Assembly: GCF_040712315.1 (NCBI RefSeq)
Contig: NC_134022.1
Span: 4,588,001-4,652,000, forward strand
DNA from: Castanea sativa
Taxonomy: Eukaryota > Streptophyta > Magnoliopsida > Fagales > Fagaceae
Direction of reading: 5' to 3'
Length of the DNA stretch: 64,000 nt
In this document: positions 12,701 through 24,115 of the stretch, in pieces
Layout: each line of letters opens with the position of its first letter
How positions within the stretch are numbered: position 1 is the stretch's first letter
Notes under the pieces: model-generated
Databases searched by the model: none
Told to the model about the DNA's origin: nothing
What the model saw: only the letters and a program-made list of their open reading frames with translations
Translations under genes and position numbers: made by a program

Positions 12701-14146
12701 GCCTTATGGTATGTGGCTTTAGCTTCATTAGGTCCCACAAAAAAAAGACTAGTCAGTACATTTTTTTTCAACATTCCGATACAGTTATGCTATTTTAAGG
12801 TGTCCTGCAACACCTTGAAATATATGAACTGCAAAGAATGCCTGAAAATACACCAGGAATGAAGAAAATGCAAGAATAGTAGTTTTCTTCTTACATAAGA
12901 TTATAGGCTATATTAAAATAATTTCTCTCGTTGCCTTGATTTATATGGCCTGGTTGAAGACTTCACGTAGTATTCAGAGCTGAGTTTTGTTTGACTTTCT
13001 CTCAGGTATGGTTCTGTTTTGATGGGGAAGGAGCTTGCTAGCTTCAAATCTGTCATGAAATCTTTTATGGTTTTGATTGTGACAGCTTTAGCCATGGGTG
13101 AGACATTGGCATTGGCCCCAGATCTCTTGAAGGGAAACCAAATGGTGGCATCAGTCTTTGATTTGATAGACAGAAAGACCGAAGTGCATGGTGATGTTGG
13201 GGAAGAGCTAAGGACAATAGAGGGAACAATTGAGCTAAGGGGTGTCCAATTTAGTTACCCTTCAAGGCCAGAAGTTGTGATTTTTAAGGACTTCAACCTA
13301 AAAGTTCGTTCAGGCAAGAGTGTGGCATTAGTGGGGCAAAGTGGTTCTGGAAAAAGCTCTGTCATCTCCCTTATTTTGCGATTTTATGATCCGGCTGCTG
13401 GAAAAGTGATGATAGATGGTAAGGTTATTGTAAAATCTATGAAAAGACAGTAGTATTGGAAGCACAGAAAAAAATTCATGATATGGAAGTCCGAACAGTA
13501 GAGCCTAGCCTTTCATTTTGCTTGTACATAATAACACTAGAAATTTGCTATTAATATTTTCTGGTAGGCTGGTCTAACAAGAGTTCATCAAATTCTTGCA
13601 GGGAAAGACATCAAGAAACTCAAGCTCAAATCTCTTAGGAAACACATTGGGCTAGTCCAACAAGAACCAGCTCTTTTTGCCACGTCCATACATGAAAACA
13701 TTATTTATGGAAAAGAAGGAGCCTCTGAAGGTGAAGTAATTGAAGCAGCTAAGCTTGCTAATGCTCACAGTTTTATCAGTTCGCTTCCTGAGGGCTACTC
13801 TACCAAAGTAGGTGAACGGGGAGTGCAACTGTCTGGTGGCCAGAGACAAAGAATAGCCATTGCCCGAGCTGTTCTGAAGAACCCAGGAATCTTGTTGCTA
13901 GATGAAGCCACTAGCGCTTTAGACGTGGAGTCGGAGCGTGTGGTGCAACAAGCTCTGGACCGACTGATGAAGGACCGAACAACAGTCATGGTGGCACATA
14001 GGCTGTCAACAATAAAGAATGCAGACCAAATATCAGTTTTACAAGATGGTAAGATAATAGAGCAAGGCACTCATTCAGCTTTAATAGAGAACAGGAATGG
14101 AGCATACTATAGGTTGATCAACATTCAGCAACAGCAACAGCGATAA
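3742..14146 (+). CDS. ABCB2: ABC transporter B family member, ABCB2/ABCB10 type (full-size)
   Basis: Inferred exons: 3742-4011, 4281-4335, 4489-4664, 6556-6756, 8142-8401, 9429-9969, 10491-10870, 11333-11730, 12140-12381, 12461-12708, 13006-13418, 13602-14146. All introns are GT..AG and phases close, giving 1,242 residues, normal for the family. The order is TMD-NBD-TMD-NBD. NBD1 has Walker [10 protein letters not shown] (about 405-413), signature LSGGQ (509-513) and Walker B ILLLDE (529-534). NBD2 has GQSGSGKSS (about 1034-1042), LSGGQ (1138-1142) and ILLLDE (1158-1163). Both ATP sites look complete. The lysine-rich N-terminus (12-26) is cytosolic. The start at 3742 fits the family; an in-frame ATG at 3643 would add 33 atypical residues. 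Family members are membrane efflux or uptake pumps, some moving auxin; the substrate of this clade is not settled. The subfamily is sure, the exact member is by recall of sequence similarity. Confidence 0.95.
5490..5600. repeat. MITE-like fragment in ABCB intron 3
   Basis: Intron 3 (4665-6555) is the longest intron. GGGTGTGTTTGTTTAGAAG followed by purine-rich GGAAAAC/GAGAGAAAATGAGAAGG resembles the end of the MITE at 1838-2611. No second end was found. Confidence 0.35.
7302..7739 (-). mobile_element. TRIM (miniature LTR retrotransposon) in ABCB intron 4
   Basis: Two direct repeats, 7302-7466 (165 bp) and 7566-7739 (174 bp), flank 99 bp of internal sequence. Flanks are taaac (7297-7301) and taaac (7740-7744), a perfect 5-bp target duplication. 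On the minus strand the repeat runs TGTGATGCCCC...TTACA, and the next bases contain GGTATCAGAGCC, the primer-binding site for initiator tRNA-Met. A purine run (GTGGGGAGAT) precedes the other LTR. There is no coding capacity. The repeats differ at many sites, so the insertion is old; it lies wholly inside the intron. Confidence 0.88.
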
Positions 14147-14511
14147 TACCATAATTGATACCAAATAACACAAATTATTTATGCAGGGTGCTTCCTTATC
14201 AATACAGCACACATCTATTAATTTGTATACTGTATTTTAGTCACGATTTATAAGGACTTAATGTGAATTTGAGTGATTATTTCTATTTGAAAATAATGAC
14301 AATACAAGGAGAATGGTGTACAAGTATATAGTGGCATTTCCTAACTTATTATTTGCTTCTCAATTTTTCTATATGACCTCCGTTTGCATCCCAAAAGTGA
14401 AGCACAAGAAAGAAGAATTGACACTTAATTACATTCTATAATATACTACATGTTTAACAGGTTTAAGTAACTCTCTGATGCTACTGTTAAAGGCTTCCAA
14501 AAAAATCATAA
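14147..14511. other. ABCB 3' flank
   Basis: The 3' UTR and polyadenylation region of the ABCB gene should lie here. The sequence is AT-rich with no reading frame; I see no strong AATAAA signal. Confidence 0.4.
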
Positions 14512-14637
14512 TAAGAGCATCAGCATTGAATGGGCCAAACCTCTTGTCTATGCCAAATTCCAAAGTAGTATACCATTGAGGTCCAAAAGAGAACTCCATT
14601 AAATGTTGGGTTTTGTAACAATTGCAAAAAAAAAAAA

Positions 14638-14692
14638 TACCATGGAGCTACAGTGCGATTCTAAATGTAAAATCGCACTGTAGCTCAATGGT
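14638..14692. repeat. Long hairpin with GCTACAGT arms
   Basis: Arms of 23 bp pair with one mismatch around a loop of about 9 bases; the arm core is GAGCTACAGTGCGATT. Similar subterminal hairpins occur in the related elements at 25095-25150, 51262-51304 and 62487-62540. Confidence 0.85.
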
Positions 14693-14996
14693 AAAAAAAA
14701 AAAAAACTATTTTTTATTCGGTTTATCTTCTCTCTCCTCTCTCTGCAGATCAAAATTTCCATTATCTTTCTCTCTCTTTCTTTCTACTCTCTCTTCTTCC
14801 TGCTTTCTCTTCTTCAACGGCATGGAGGCAATGGCGTGGAGGCTCGATCAGCTTTTGTGGTGGAGGCGTGGAGGTCGTGAGTTTGTTCATGGGTTTTCGG
14901 TGTGGGTTTGTTCATGGGTTTCCGACGTTTGGGTCGGATTTGGCATTTGGGGGAATTGTTCCAATGGGTTTGCTGGGTTTGATGATGGATTTTCGC

Positions 14997-16152
14997 TCTG
15001 TTTGTTTCAGCATTAACGTTTTCTGGAAAATGGTTTATTTTCCAGAAAGCATTTTCTAGAAAACTATCTCATTTTCCAGTGTTTGATAACAACCTTGAAA
15101 ATGAGCTTGAGAATGTATTCAGGGTATGCAATTTTTTTAAAATATTTTTTGTATAATTTAAAACATGTATATTATGTAAACTAACTAATGTAATCATTAT
15201 GAATAAAAAATCAAGAATGAATTTGGTTTTTATACTAAAATTTTGAAAATATACAATCAAAATTAATTAGTTATCAAATTTTCATGATCTCTACCACTCA
15301 TCTTATTCATATATATAGATAGTAACATACGTACGTACACACACACATATCAACCATTTGCCTATATATATAAATTTGACAGGAGAATATATTTTCAATA
15401 AGTATAAATAACAATAACTTTTAATTATCTACTCTTTTTGTTGGTATACTAATTGTTTATTATGATCAACCACAAGTCTTCAATATTACTCTAAATTATG
15501 TATTTACATAATGTACTGCATAATATATCATCACTGCATAGTATTTGCCAACAAAAAAAGTATTTACCAACAAATGCAATTTTCCTAAACAATTATCATT
15601 CATTATATAACAATATTATTAGTCCATGGTAAATATTGTCCCATGTAAAAGCAATTTAGATCAATATAGCGGTACTATGTTTAAAATTTTTATCTTTTAC
15701 TTCATTCATTCTTTCTTCTTCTTTTTTATTTTTTTGCATTTTATGTATGAAAAAGAAGTAACTTCTGCCTGGAGAAATAGTTAGAGAGAGAGATCTATGG
15801 GAAGAGGAGAAACTAGAGTTAGTGACAGTGAGGGTGTGAGGAGAGAAAAAGCAAAGGGAAGAGAGAAAAAGTGAGAAAACTTACTATGAGAGAGAGAAGA
15901 TGCCAAAAAATTATGTTTCCCACAGCTATAGACAAATATAATATTTATAGAAGATGCACCGTGTGAGAGAGAGATTGTTTTCCAAAATTTTTTTTTGGAA
16001 AACAACTTATAGAAAATAAGCCTTATTTTTATTAGGGTTTTCTGTTGACCAAAGATAGTTTTCCGTTGACCAGGTTTTTTTTGTGCTACCAAACACTGGA
16101 AAATGTGGAAAACTATCTTTACAGAAAGTTTTCCAGTGAAACAAACAAAGCG
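14997..16152. mobile_element. Nested TIR element (hAT-like MITE)
   Basis: The left end reads CTCTGTTTGTTTCAG followed by TTTTCTGGAAAATGG. The right end is its inverse, ending GTGAAACAAACAAAG. Subterminal repeats of the word GGAAAA/TTTTCC are numerous at both ends (15015-15085 and 15978-16135). The middle is AT-rich with no transposase frame. I could not fix the target duplication, so the superfamily is tentative. Confidence 0.5.
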
Positions 16153-16788
16153 TTTGATTTGGCTAGATTTTGCTCAGCGGAGGTGGGTAGTGTGATTGAG
16201 AATGGTGGAGATCGGCATGGGTTTTGACGAAATCGGCGTAGGTGTTGACAACGGTGGAGACTGGTGGGTGGCGAGATTGGGGTGGCGGAGATTGGTGGGT
16301 GGCGAGATCGGTGGAGTTGTGGTGGTTGTGGCACTGTGATCGGCGTGGGTGTCATTATTATTATTTTTTCTAGGTTTGCTGGTATATGTGATCGGCGTTG
16401 TGGTGGCTGTGGCGTTGTGATTGGCGTGATGGTTTTTTTTTTTTTTTTTTTCAGTTTCGCCGATTTGGATTGATATGGATGAACGATGATGGAGGAGTTG
16501 GGTTGATTTGGATGATAGAGGAGGAGTATGGAAGAAGGTGAAAAATAAAGTAACTGAGGATTTTGGAAGGAGGATAAAATTGGGAAAAAACAAAAAAGTA
16601 AAAAATATATTTTATTATGAAGATATATTATTTTAATGAGTAGAATAGAAAAATAAAAATTAAGATGTTGGGTGTATTGAAAAATTGTATTATATAATTG
16701 ATAAAGTGATTTTTTGATGGTAAAATAGGATAGAATTGAGATAAATGAATGTTGATGCTCTAATAAAGCTAAATTATACATTCACTGA

Positions 16789-16927
16789 GGGGCTATTTGG
16801 TAGTGTAACTAGAACAATAGTTTTCAGTGTTTAAATAACATTACATGTATTTTCATACACTTTTTTACTCACACGTATTTTTAAAAAATACAAATAATAT
16901 TATTAGAACAACGTTACCAAACTCTCC
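16789..16927. mobile_element. Short MITE
   Basis: GGGGCTATTTGGTAGTGTAAC at the left faces an inverted GGAGAGTTTGGTAACGTTG at the right, about 140 bp in all. A partial relative with ATAATATTGTTCTAATAA lies near 53541-53640. Confidence 0.45.
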
Positions 16928-17155
16928 TATCGACCTAAACCATCCAGTTTTCTGTTTTTTATATAGGATAAAGATTATGTGTATTGCCATCATTTAATGA
17001 CCTCTGAGATGATATGTGATATTTATGTCAGAGTTGACACAACCAATGGCTTCGAAGAACATGAGCTGAACTTCATTTAGAAGTGCTTCAGTCTAACATT
17101 TGATAAACGCCGAATTAAATCACTCGTTTCTATATAACAAATGTTAATCACAGAT

Positions 17156-17600
17156 TTCAAGCAGAGGGGATGGAAAAATAGGGGATATAAAATATTTAGT
17201 TTTTCCTGATGTGTGTTTGATTGGGAAAATGAAAAAGTGGAGAGAAAAAAAAATTTGTTTGGTTGAAAAGAAAAAAAAAATGAGAGGAAAAAAATTGTAT
17301 TTTTTTTTATAAATTTACTATCATGTTTTTATTACATAAAAAACAATTATAATAGTTTGTAACAAAAAAGTACACCTGAACGTTACTTGATTGGCTGAAA
17401 AAAAAAAAAAAAAAAAACAATGCAGGAAGGGAGAAGCGGGGCAAATGAGTAAATTCTCTTCTAAGCTCCTCTTTCTCTCATTTTCTTCCCAATTTGGGAA
17501 GACACCAAAATCACCTCAAATGGTGGACTTAAGGAGAAAACACCTAGACTCTACCAAAATAACCCATTCCTCCTTCAAACCAAATACAAACTAAAGGAAA
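17156..17600. mobile_element. MITE remnant related to the 1838-2611 element
   Basis: The left part has GTGTTTGATTGGGAAAATG and purine-rich blocks; the right part is pyrimidine-rich and ends near CAAACCAAATACAAAC. The layout matches the nested MITE in the MULE. The interior is poly-A and T rich, with no gene. Confidence 0.45.
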
Positions 17601-18066
17601 AACAACTAAGGAGTTAACTCTAACTCCTAGAAAAAATTCACTATTTAGAATTGAAGTGTACAACTTAGATATACACATATCTGTAGTTTCTCCCCTATAC
17701 ATATTTACAAAAATGACCCCACAATATGCTCCAAGCCGTTTGGACTCTTCAAAACCAAAATGCTTCCACGAATTGCATCCGTAACTTCAGGGATTGTCTT
17801 GAAAATTTAGTGTTAGTGCAATCCAGCAGGATTGAATAACTGATTTTTCCTACAATTCAATTTCAATTGAGATGTTCTATTATAGTTTAGTTCAATTCGA
17901 AATGATTTACTTTGGGCTGTTTAAATTTGGGATGATGCACTTCGATTTTAGTTTACATCAAGTAGGCACAATAACTCAACTAAGTCAATTAGGAACTGTC
18001 TCTTTTTTCTTAAAAATTAAAAAAAAAAAAAAAAAAAAAAAGAAAGAAAGAAAGAAAATGAACTTA

Positions 18067-18407
18067 AAGGTGTGTTTAGATACCGCTTATTGCTGAAAAC
18101 TGAAAACACTGTAACAAAATAATTTTTAGATGTGTGAATAGTATCGTTAGACTCAGTTTTAAAGTTTTTTTTTAAAAAAAATAGTTTATGGTTCTCGTGA
18201 ACAGTGCACGGAACCCACTAATTTTGATGGTGTGCATTTGGGAAATGTTCCATTTGTTGAAAAAATGTGGGTCCCACGGCACTGTTCACCGAACCACAAA
18301 AATCATCCAAACGCAAATTTCAATATAAATTTGGGTTTCACACATTTAAAAATTATTTGGTACAGTATTTTTAGTTTTCAACAAATAAGCGGTATCTAAA
18401 TACACTC
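18067..18407. mobile_element. MITE with long TIRs
   Basis: About 40 bp at each end are inverted copies: GGTGTGTTTAGATACCGCTT at the left and GAGTGTATTTAGATACCGCT read inward from the right. TTA flanks both ends, allowing one extra A at the left. The inner words (CTGAAAAC, CACTGT, GGTCCCAC, ACTGTTCAC) recur in the MITE at 30577-30877. Confidence 0.65.
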
Positions 18408-18412
18408 TTAGT

Positions 18413-21400
18413 CTCTTAGGATTTCTCATTCCTCTTGTTGTGCATTTCCCAAAAGTCCTATTAAGTTAGATATTTAGGCTCCAGACCCTAGTCTACGAAA
18501 TCTAATAACACTTCTAGCAAGTAACATTATCTTTAGAACCATCTTGTGATAAGTACTAACAGCAACAACTTTACAACAACAAATTGACATCCATCTCAAA
18601 TAACCTGAATTAAGAGGCCAAGACTAATCTAAAAATTGGTTTTTGATCAAACAAGTTGAACGCACCATCTTAAGATTCACTTGTTGAACTCCTGGTATGT
18701 GGTTTTTGGGTTTTCTTCTTTATGTTGTATGACACAATTCTCTTAAAACCTCTAATTAGTCAACTCTTATGTGCCCTTATACAATTTAGCATGTTGGGTA
18801 TGATTTCCAACTCAGCAGTTGACTTAATAGGTTTGGTTAAAAATTGGGTTTCTCGTGTTTCGATCAAGTGAGCCTCAATCGAGGGTATGTAGAGAGGCCA
18901 ATCCCAATTAATTGAGACTCGATCAAAGTTGAGTCTAGATTCAAGAGATCTCTCTCTTTTAAGCTAATTCTTGAACACTTGATCTTGTACTTGTGATTTG
19001 ATGATTACAACTCAAACAAGATACACATCATAGAATTTGCCAACACTAAACCAAACATGAACAATCAGGTACCAGATACTTCTAAACATAATTTTAAAAG
19101 TGAAATTTGGAAGGTTAAATAAGGTGATAAATCAACTTTATGCCATTAAGCCTTAGAGACTTGTGACTCATTACATTGTTTGATTCTCCGAATAAGAAGA
19201 GCTTGGAGTCAATCCCCTTTCAAGAAGAAAATTTTAGTATGTTATTAGGTTAGCTATGAAACTTCTTACCACTGTAAATTTAATACCTAGGAGGAAGGAG
19301 AGCTTTGTAGTTTTGACATTTGTTCCAGATACTCTGGTTGGAAATTTAACAAACAAATCTTCTGAGTCACTGATTATTATATTACTGGAAAATTATAACT
19401 ACTATTCTGTTTACCAGATTTATAAATGTATCTAATCAAAGAAACATAGAAACAATTGTCATAACAATAATACCAGGGAAAAGGGATATATGTCTTGTGA
19501 TATTTTCCTAGTAACATGATAATTGTTTATCTCTTATACCGTTAAAGACAATTAAAAATGCAATTATTCATTGAAATTAGCCATACCAAACACTTGGCAT
19601 TTTGAAAAAATTAACCTTCAGGAAGCTTCTTGGGTGTGAAGGGGATAAGATCTTTGTTATTTCTATCTCCTAATTTCTTTGTTCCTCCTACTCTTGTTAG
19701 TATCGCAAAAGAAACGTGCAAGTGTTAATTTATGACAACAGCAGTCCAAGACAAGAACCTTTCAAGCAATGAGGAAACCAAGTTTGATAAGTAAAGTACC
19801 CTTAGAAACAACATGACATTTATAGTCAACTGGTTATATTCATTGTTCTTTACAATTTAACCATGGTTTCTTATCATTTTTTTTATTCAAAATTTTTTCA
19901 TACAATAGGCTTGCCAATGAAGGCAATGAGGTAACAAGGTTGAAAAAAAGCTTGGCATATCTCACTGTCTTTATCTCGCCCACTTGACCCGTGCTAGTCA
20001 TGATGTCTTTCCCTTTGAAAGCTGTAAAAAAAAAAACCTTGAGATTTGTACCTTATTATAAACAGGTCTAAAGACTCCAAACCAACTAAGATATTCTAGG
20101 AATAGTCAAAGATTTTGGGAAATATTTAAGTAACATACCCAAACAATAAGCCCTATAACTTTTTTTTCTTCTAAATTGGTCCAAGGAACAAGTGTACTTC
20201 ATGTGTCCAATTACAAATTAGATTGCTGCCATTTCATTCTAAGATACGCATCTAAATTGTTCTAAATCACAAGCGTAGGTCATACAGATGTACGTAAAAT
20301 CTTACATTAAATATTAATAATGACAAAAATGGGCAGTTGATATATCATAGTTTACCCACATACTCATAAACTTAAACTTTATGGCTACGGTGTATGTTTG
20401 GTTTTGTTAGAAAGTATATAGAACAAATTGACCAAGTATCTGTATCTGCAGTATGTTTAACTAGGCTCCGAAAAAGAGCGGTACCTGAGGTCAATACGTA
20501 CAATTTGGAATGCAAACAAAATCTTTAAAAATTCGAGTTAGCTCTGTGGTACGTATTAAAGTTTTTCTCTATTTCTTAAAAATTGACCACGGTTTAGGTT
20601 TCAAAATTGAATAAAATGTCAACAGCCAAATGCAGCAATGCTAAAGAGTATTCTCTCATTAATCCTCAATGGCAAAAGGTGGTATAATAATTAAAAATAT
20701 ATTCCAAGTTCCAAATATTTGTACTTAAATGGGGTAGTGCAGCCTTCCCTGACTATATCAATTTATGTTTAGGTTTACTTAACAGTTTGACAATCATATA
20801 TTTTGAACTTATTTTATGATTTGCTTTGATTCTCATCACATGCATGTTTACTTTTTTGTTTACGATATGTTGAATTGAATAAAATTCAAACTTATTCGGT
20901 AAAAAATTAAAACGCCCCTTAGCATCCCAGAGGTTAAAAAGATGTTTTGGTAAATGGAAGATCAACAATGCAATGGGAACGCTGAGAGCAGTTGGAGACT
21001 GCTTTGTTTTATTATGTTCTTTTAAAAAATGTATGAGATTCAGAAATAGTACCATATACCATTTCAAACAATGTCAAAAATAATAAGAGAAAGACAAGAA
21101 TGATGACCAATACGATGAGAGCATGAGGATTAGAAAAGTGTATTAATTTGAAGAACAAAAATAGTTAAGGAGCTTAATTATATTAATTAGAAAAGTGTAT
21201 TAATAACGTTTATTCTGATTTTCCATGAAGCAACATTGGAAAACACCCTCGCAATAGAATATCTAAAAGCATATTTGATAATGACAATACAGATATAAGA
21301 AGACAAAGATCAGTGACCATGTTTGTCGATAATATACATGAATTCTCAGTTTTTGCATCATACACGTGTTTGGGTGGCACATCATTGTTGTGTCTGCAAC

Positions 21401-22260
21401 TTCAAAGTACTTACGAGTAAATTGTCTTGGGCTAACTGCTAATGATTCATTATATGTTGATGGAAAACAATGGTCGCTGTTAGTAAATCACTTGGGGGGG
21501 GGGGGGGGGGGGGAAACAATCTTAAGAACCATTTTATGACAACAAAGTAGCATGTTGTACTACAGAGTGGAAAATATTTTGCACCAGAATTTGCTTGTAG
21601 TGCTATATATATACTTTCACGTATACAATTTGCAAGTCCATCTTTTTGTATGCTTCAACTTGAGAGACCCAGGACAAATCAATCTATGACCCGCTTGAAA
21701 AGACTCTAAACAATTTTCAGAGTCGCTGACTTTTGCACTTATATCATGAAAGATATGCATGTTCAAACTGTAACATGTGGCTCGGGCAATTAATTTTCAA
21801 AGACCCACTTTACTATATATATCCTATAGATTTATAGATTTTCCAGCAAGTGCAGTACCAGTAAATTTTAAAATATGTCAGAAAAAGTAAAAGTCACTTT
21901 TTTTAAAAACTCAGCCATCTTAAATCTGGAAAGACAAGGTGTATGGTCTCCAACCTTTGCAAAAACATCTTTATCCACGAATGTCAAACATGAAACACCC
22001 CCTGTAGGCCAATAGCATCATTGCTTACAGACTAAATGGAAATCAGAATGGCGTCTTTCATGAATTAAGGACACTTGCACTACCTAATCTTGATTTTGGT
22101 GCTATTCATTTGATAATATGTTTCTTAATTAACGTTTGCAAAAAAACAAAAAGGTCGCTAGGTGGCTTCCTCTTCATATTGCCGTGCTTTTGGAAGCTAA
22201 GAATATCATTTGAAAAAAAGAATGATAATGACATCATCCTTTGAATCGTGCATATCTATC
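18413..22260. other. Unassigned intergenic region upstream of MYB
   Basis: About 3.8 kb of AT-rich DNA. No reading frame here has the look of a gene, and I recognise no complete repeat. The distal promoter of the MYB gene lies in its right part, including a palindromic CACGTG (G-box/ABRE type) at 21363-21368 about 1 kb upstream of the ATG. Confidence 0.45.
21494..21513. repeat. Poly-G tract (20 G)
   Basis: A run of about 20 G in otherwise AT-rich DNA, roughly 850 bp upstream of the MYB start. Similar runs occur at 31976-31997 and 47181-47193. Confidence 0.9.
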
Positions 22261-22262
22261 TC

Positions 22263-22279
22263 CCATGCATCTATAAAAA
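22263..22279 (+). promoter_or_regulatory. Candidate core promoter of the MYB gene
   Basis: CTATAAAAAC at 22270-22279 is a good TATA box about 82 bp upstream of the ATG at 22361. Directly before it is CATGCAT (22263-22269), an RY-type motif. Position and sequence fit a TATA promoter with a short 5' UTR; use is inferred. Confidence 0.6.
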
Positions 22280-22360
22280 CCAACAAGTCTCAACCATATT
22301 TCCAAAAACTACTTCTACTTTTAACTTTATACACATTGTTAATTGTTGGGTCTAAGCACA

Positions 22361-22627
22361 ATGGGTCGCTCCCCATGTTGTGATGAGAACGGTTTGAAGA
22401 AAGGTCCATGGACACCAGAGGAAGATCAAAAGCTGACTGATTATATTAAGAGTCATGGCCATGGAAGTTGGAGGTCGCTACCTAAGCAAGCTGGCTTGAA
22501 TAGGTGCGGAAAGAGTTGCAGATTAAGGTGGACAAATTACCTAAGGCCTGATATTAAGAGAGGGAGGTTCTCTGAAGACGAAGAACGAAAGATCATCAGC
22601 CTTCATTCGGTTCTTGGAAACAAGTAC

Positions 22628-22673
<46 letters not shown>

Positions 22674-23512
22674 TTTTATTGAAACTTTGTAAAATTTTGC
22701 ATATAGTTTAACTTATTTAGTATATAATTAACCACTAAATCACTTCCATATGCAATTGTTGTTTCAGGTGGTCTAGGATTGCAACCCAACTTCCAGGGAG
22801 GACTGATAATGAAATCAAGAACTATTGGAACACCCACTTAAGAAAGAAGCTTCTTCAAATGGGTATTGACCCAACCACCCACAAGCCAAGAACTGATCTC
22901 AACCACCTTATGAATCTCTCTCAGTTACTTGGTGCTGCAAGCTTTGGCAATTTATTGAGTCCTTGGAATAGTGCTTTGGCTCTACAAGCAGATGCCTCTC
23001 AACTAGCTAAAATCCAATTACTGCAAAATATGTTGCAGGTTATAAACACAAGCACACTTCTTAACATGGACAACGTTGGTCTCTTACAAAACCAAAATCT
23101 TAATCCATTTGAAGGACTTGTCAATGGTACAAGCACACTCTTCCATAAGGAGCCCTTACTAATAGGCCAAGAATATCAGAACCAGGGAGTGATCCCTCAA
23201 GCTCCTAGTAATTCCCAGGGGATTTTCAATTCATCATCAGGATTTGAAGGTCAGTTTAACATGGAAGATTTTCTTGGTTCCAACAACAGTACTAGTAGCT
23301 TGAGCAGTTCAGCATGTGAGAACCAAACAGAGAACCCAATGCCTGCATTGGTTTCTGGCTCTCCTGGGACTTACACTGTCAACCAAGTGGAAAGCAAGAC
23401 TGACCCAAATCAGTTCTTAACTCAATCATCTACCTCTACTACCTTTGAAGTTTGGGAGAAACTCAAGGATGATGAAACAAGTGACTTTTATTGGAAAGAT
23501 TTATTGGAGTAG
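22361..23512 (+). CDS. MYB107: R2R3-MYB transcription factor, MYB9/MYB107 type (suberin regulator)
   Basis: Two exons, 22361-22623 and 22768-23512, with a GT..AG intron of 144 bp, give 335 residues. The start is set at MGRSPCC, the conserved opening of this family; an upstream in-frame ATG at 22343 is less likely. R2 has Trp at 17, 37 and 57; R3 has Phe70, Trp89 and Trp108. After the repeats come [16 protein letters not shown], a [19 protein letters not shown] helix and an acidic C-terminus with [14 protein letters not shown]. These match MYB9/MYB107 of subgroup 10. Known members are nuclear activators of suberin and cutin assembly genes in seed coat and other suberised tissue; function here is inferred. 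R3 lacks the bHLH-binding signature. The intron usual within R2 is absent; only the intron after residue 88 remains. Confidence 0.93.
22626..22664. repeat. (TA)n tract in the MYB intron
   Basis: TA dinucleotides begin almost at the donor site (GTACG at 22624) and are followed by a T run, filling the first third of the intron. Confidence 0.9.
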
Positions 23513-24112
23513 GTTCTACTCTCTAATACTTTGTTTTATTCCTTTACTTTTATTTATTTATTTAGTAGATATGGATTGGATATAACTTCACCAATATTTT
23601 AAAATGCTATGATTAATTTATAGTATGATTCCTGTTTTGCAGCGAATTTAACATTTTTTTAAAAAAATTTCAGGTTAACACCGTCATCACCATTGCCAAT
23701 GTCGTGATAGAGCAACTACTTTTTTTCTTGAAGAAATATCAATCTATGACTACTCTTGTATTTTAGTTTGATTCATTTGATTAATGATTATTCTTGTATT
23801 TTAGTTTTTTTTTTTTTTTAAATAGTTTATCACTATACTGAGGCAGCTAGTGTTAAGCTACCCCTACACACAGATACAGTTTTCATGTAAACATCATCGT
23901 TGCAAATTGTTCATTGTATTGAATCCTTTGATATGTTTTCAAAATTTTTTTTTCTATGAAGCAGTTGATAATATTCGGTGTGTAACTTGTCTCCAAGTGT
24001 CTTTTGCAACTAGCCAACTAGTCAACTACTAACTCCTTTCACTAACATGTTTAGTTAAGGAATGTTCAACTCTGAAATGGAAAATTTGGCTCCAGATGCA
24101 AACTGTGACACG
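23513..24112. other. MYB 3' flank
   Basis: AT-rich sequence with the expected 3' UTR of the MYB gene. I see no further gene or clear repeat before the element at 24116. Confidence 0.4.
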
Positions 24113-24115
24113 TTA

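Larger units (their letters stand above)
14515..16760. mobile_element. PIF/Harbinger-like non-autonomous element, GAGCAT family
   Basis: The ends are inverted: GAGCATCAGCATTGAATG at 14515 and GAGCATCAACATTCATTT reading inward from 16760. Both sides carry TAA (14512-14514 and 16761-16763), the 3-bp duplication of PIF/Harbinger elements. It contains a perfect-looking hairpin at 14638-14692, a polypyrimidine tract (14735-14815), GC-rich gene-like sequence on both sides, and a nested element at about 14997-16152. Open frames inside are spurious low-complexity translations; there is no transposase. Confidence 0.72.

Noticed and set aside
16119..16781. 220-residue minus-strand frame rich in Pro, Thr and His
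   Set aside because: It crosses the end of the GAGCAT element and the GC-rich simple-sequence core. Composition, not selection, keeps it open.
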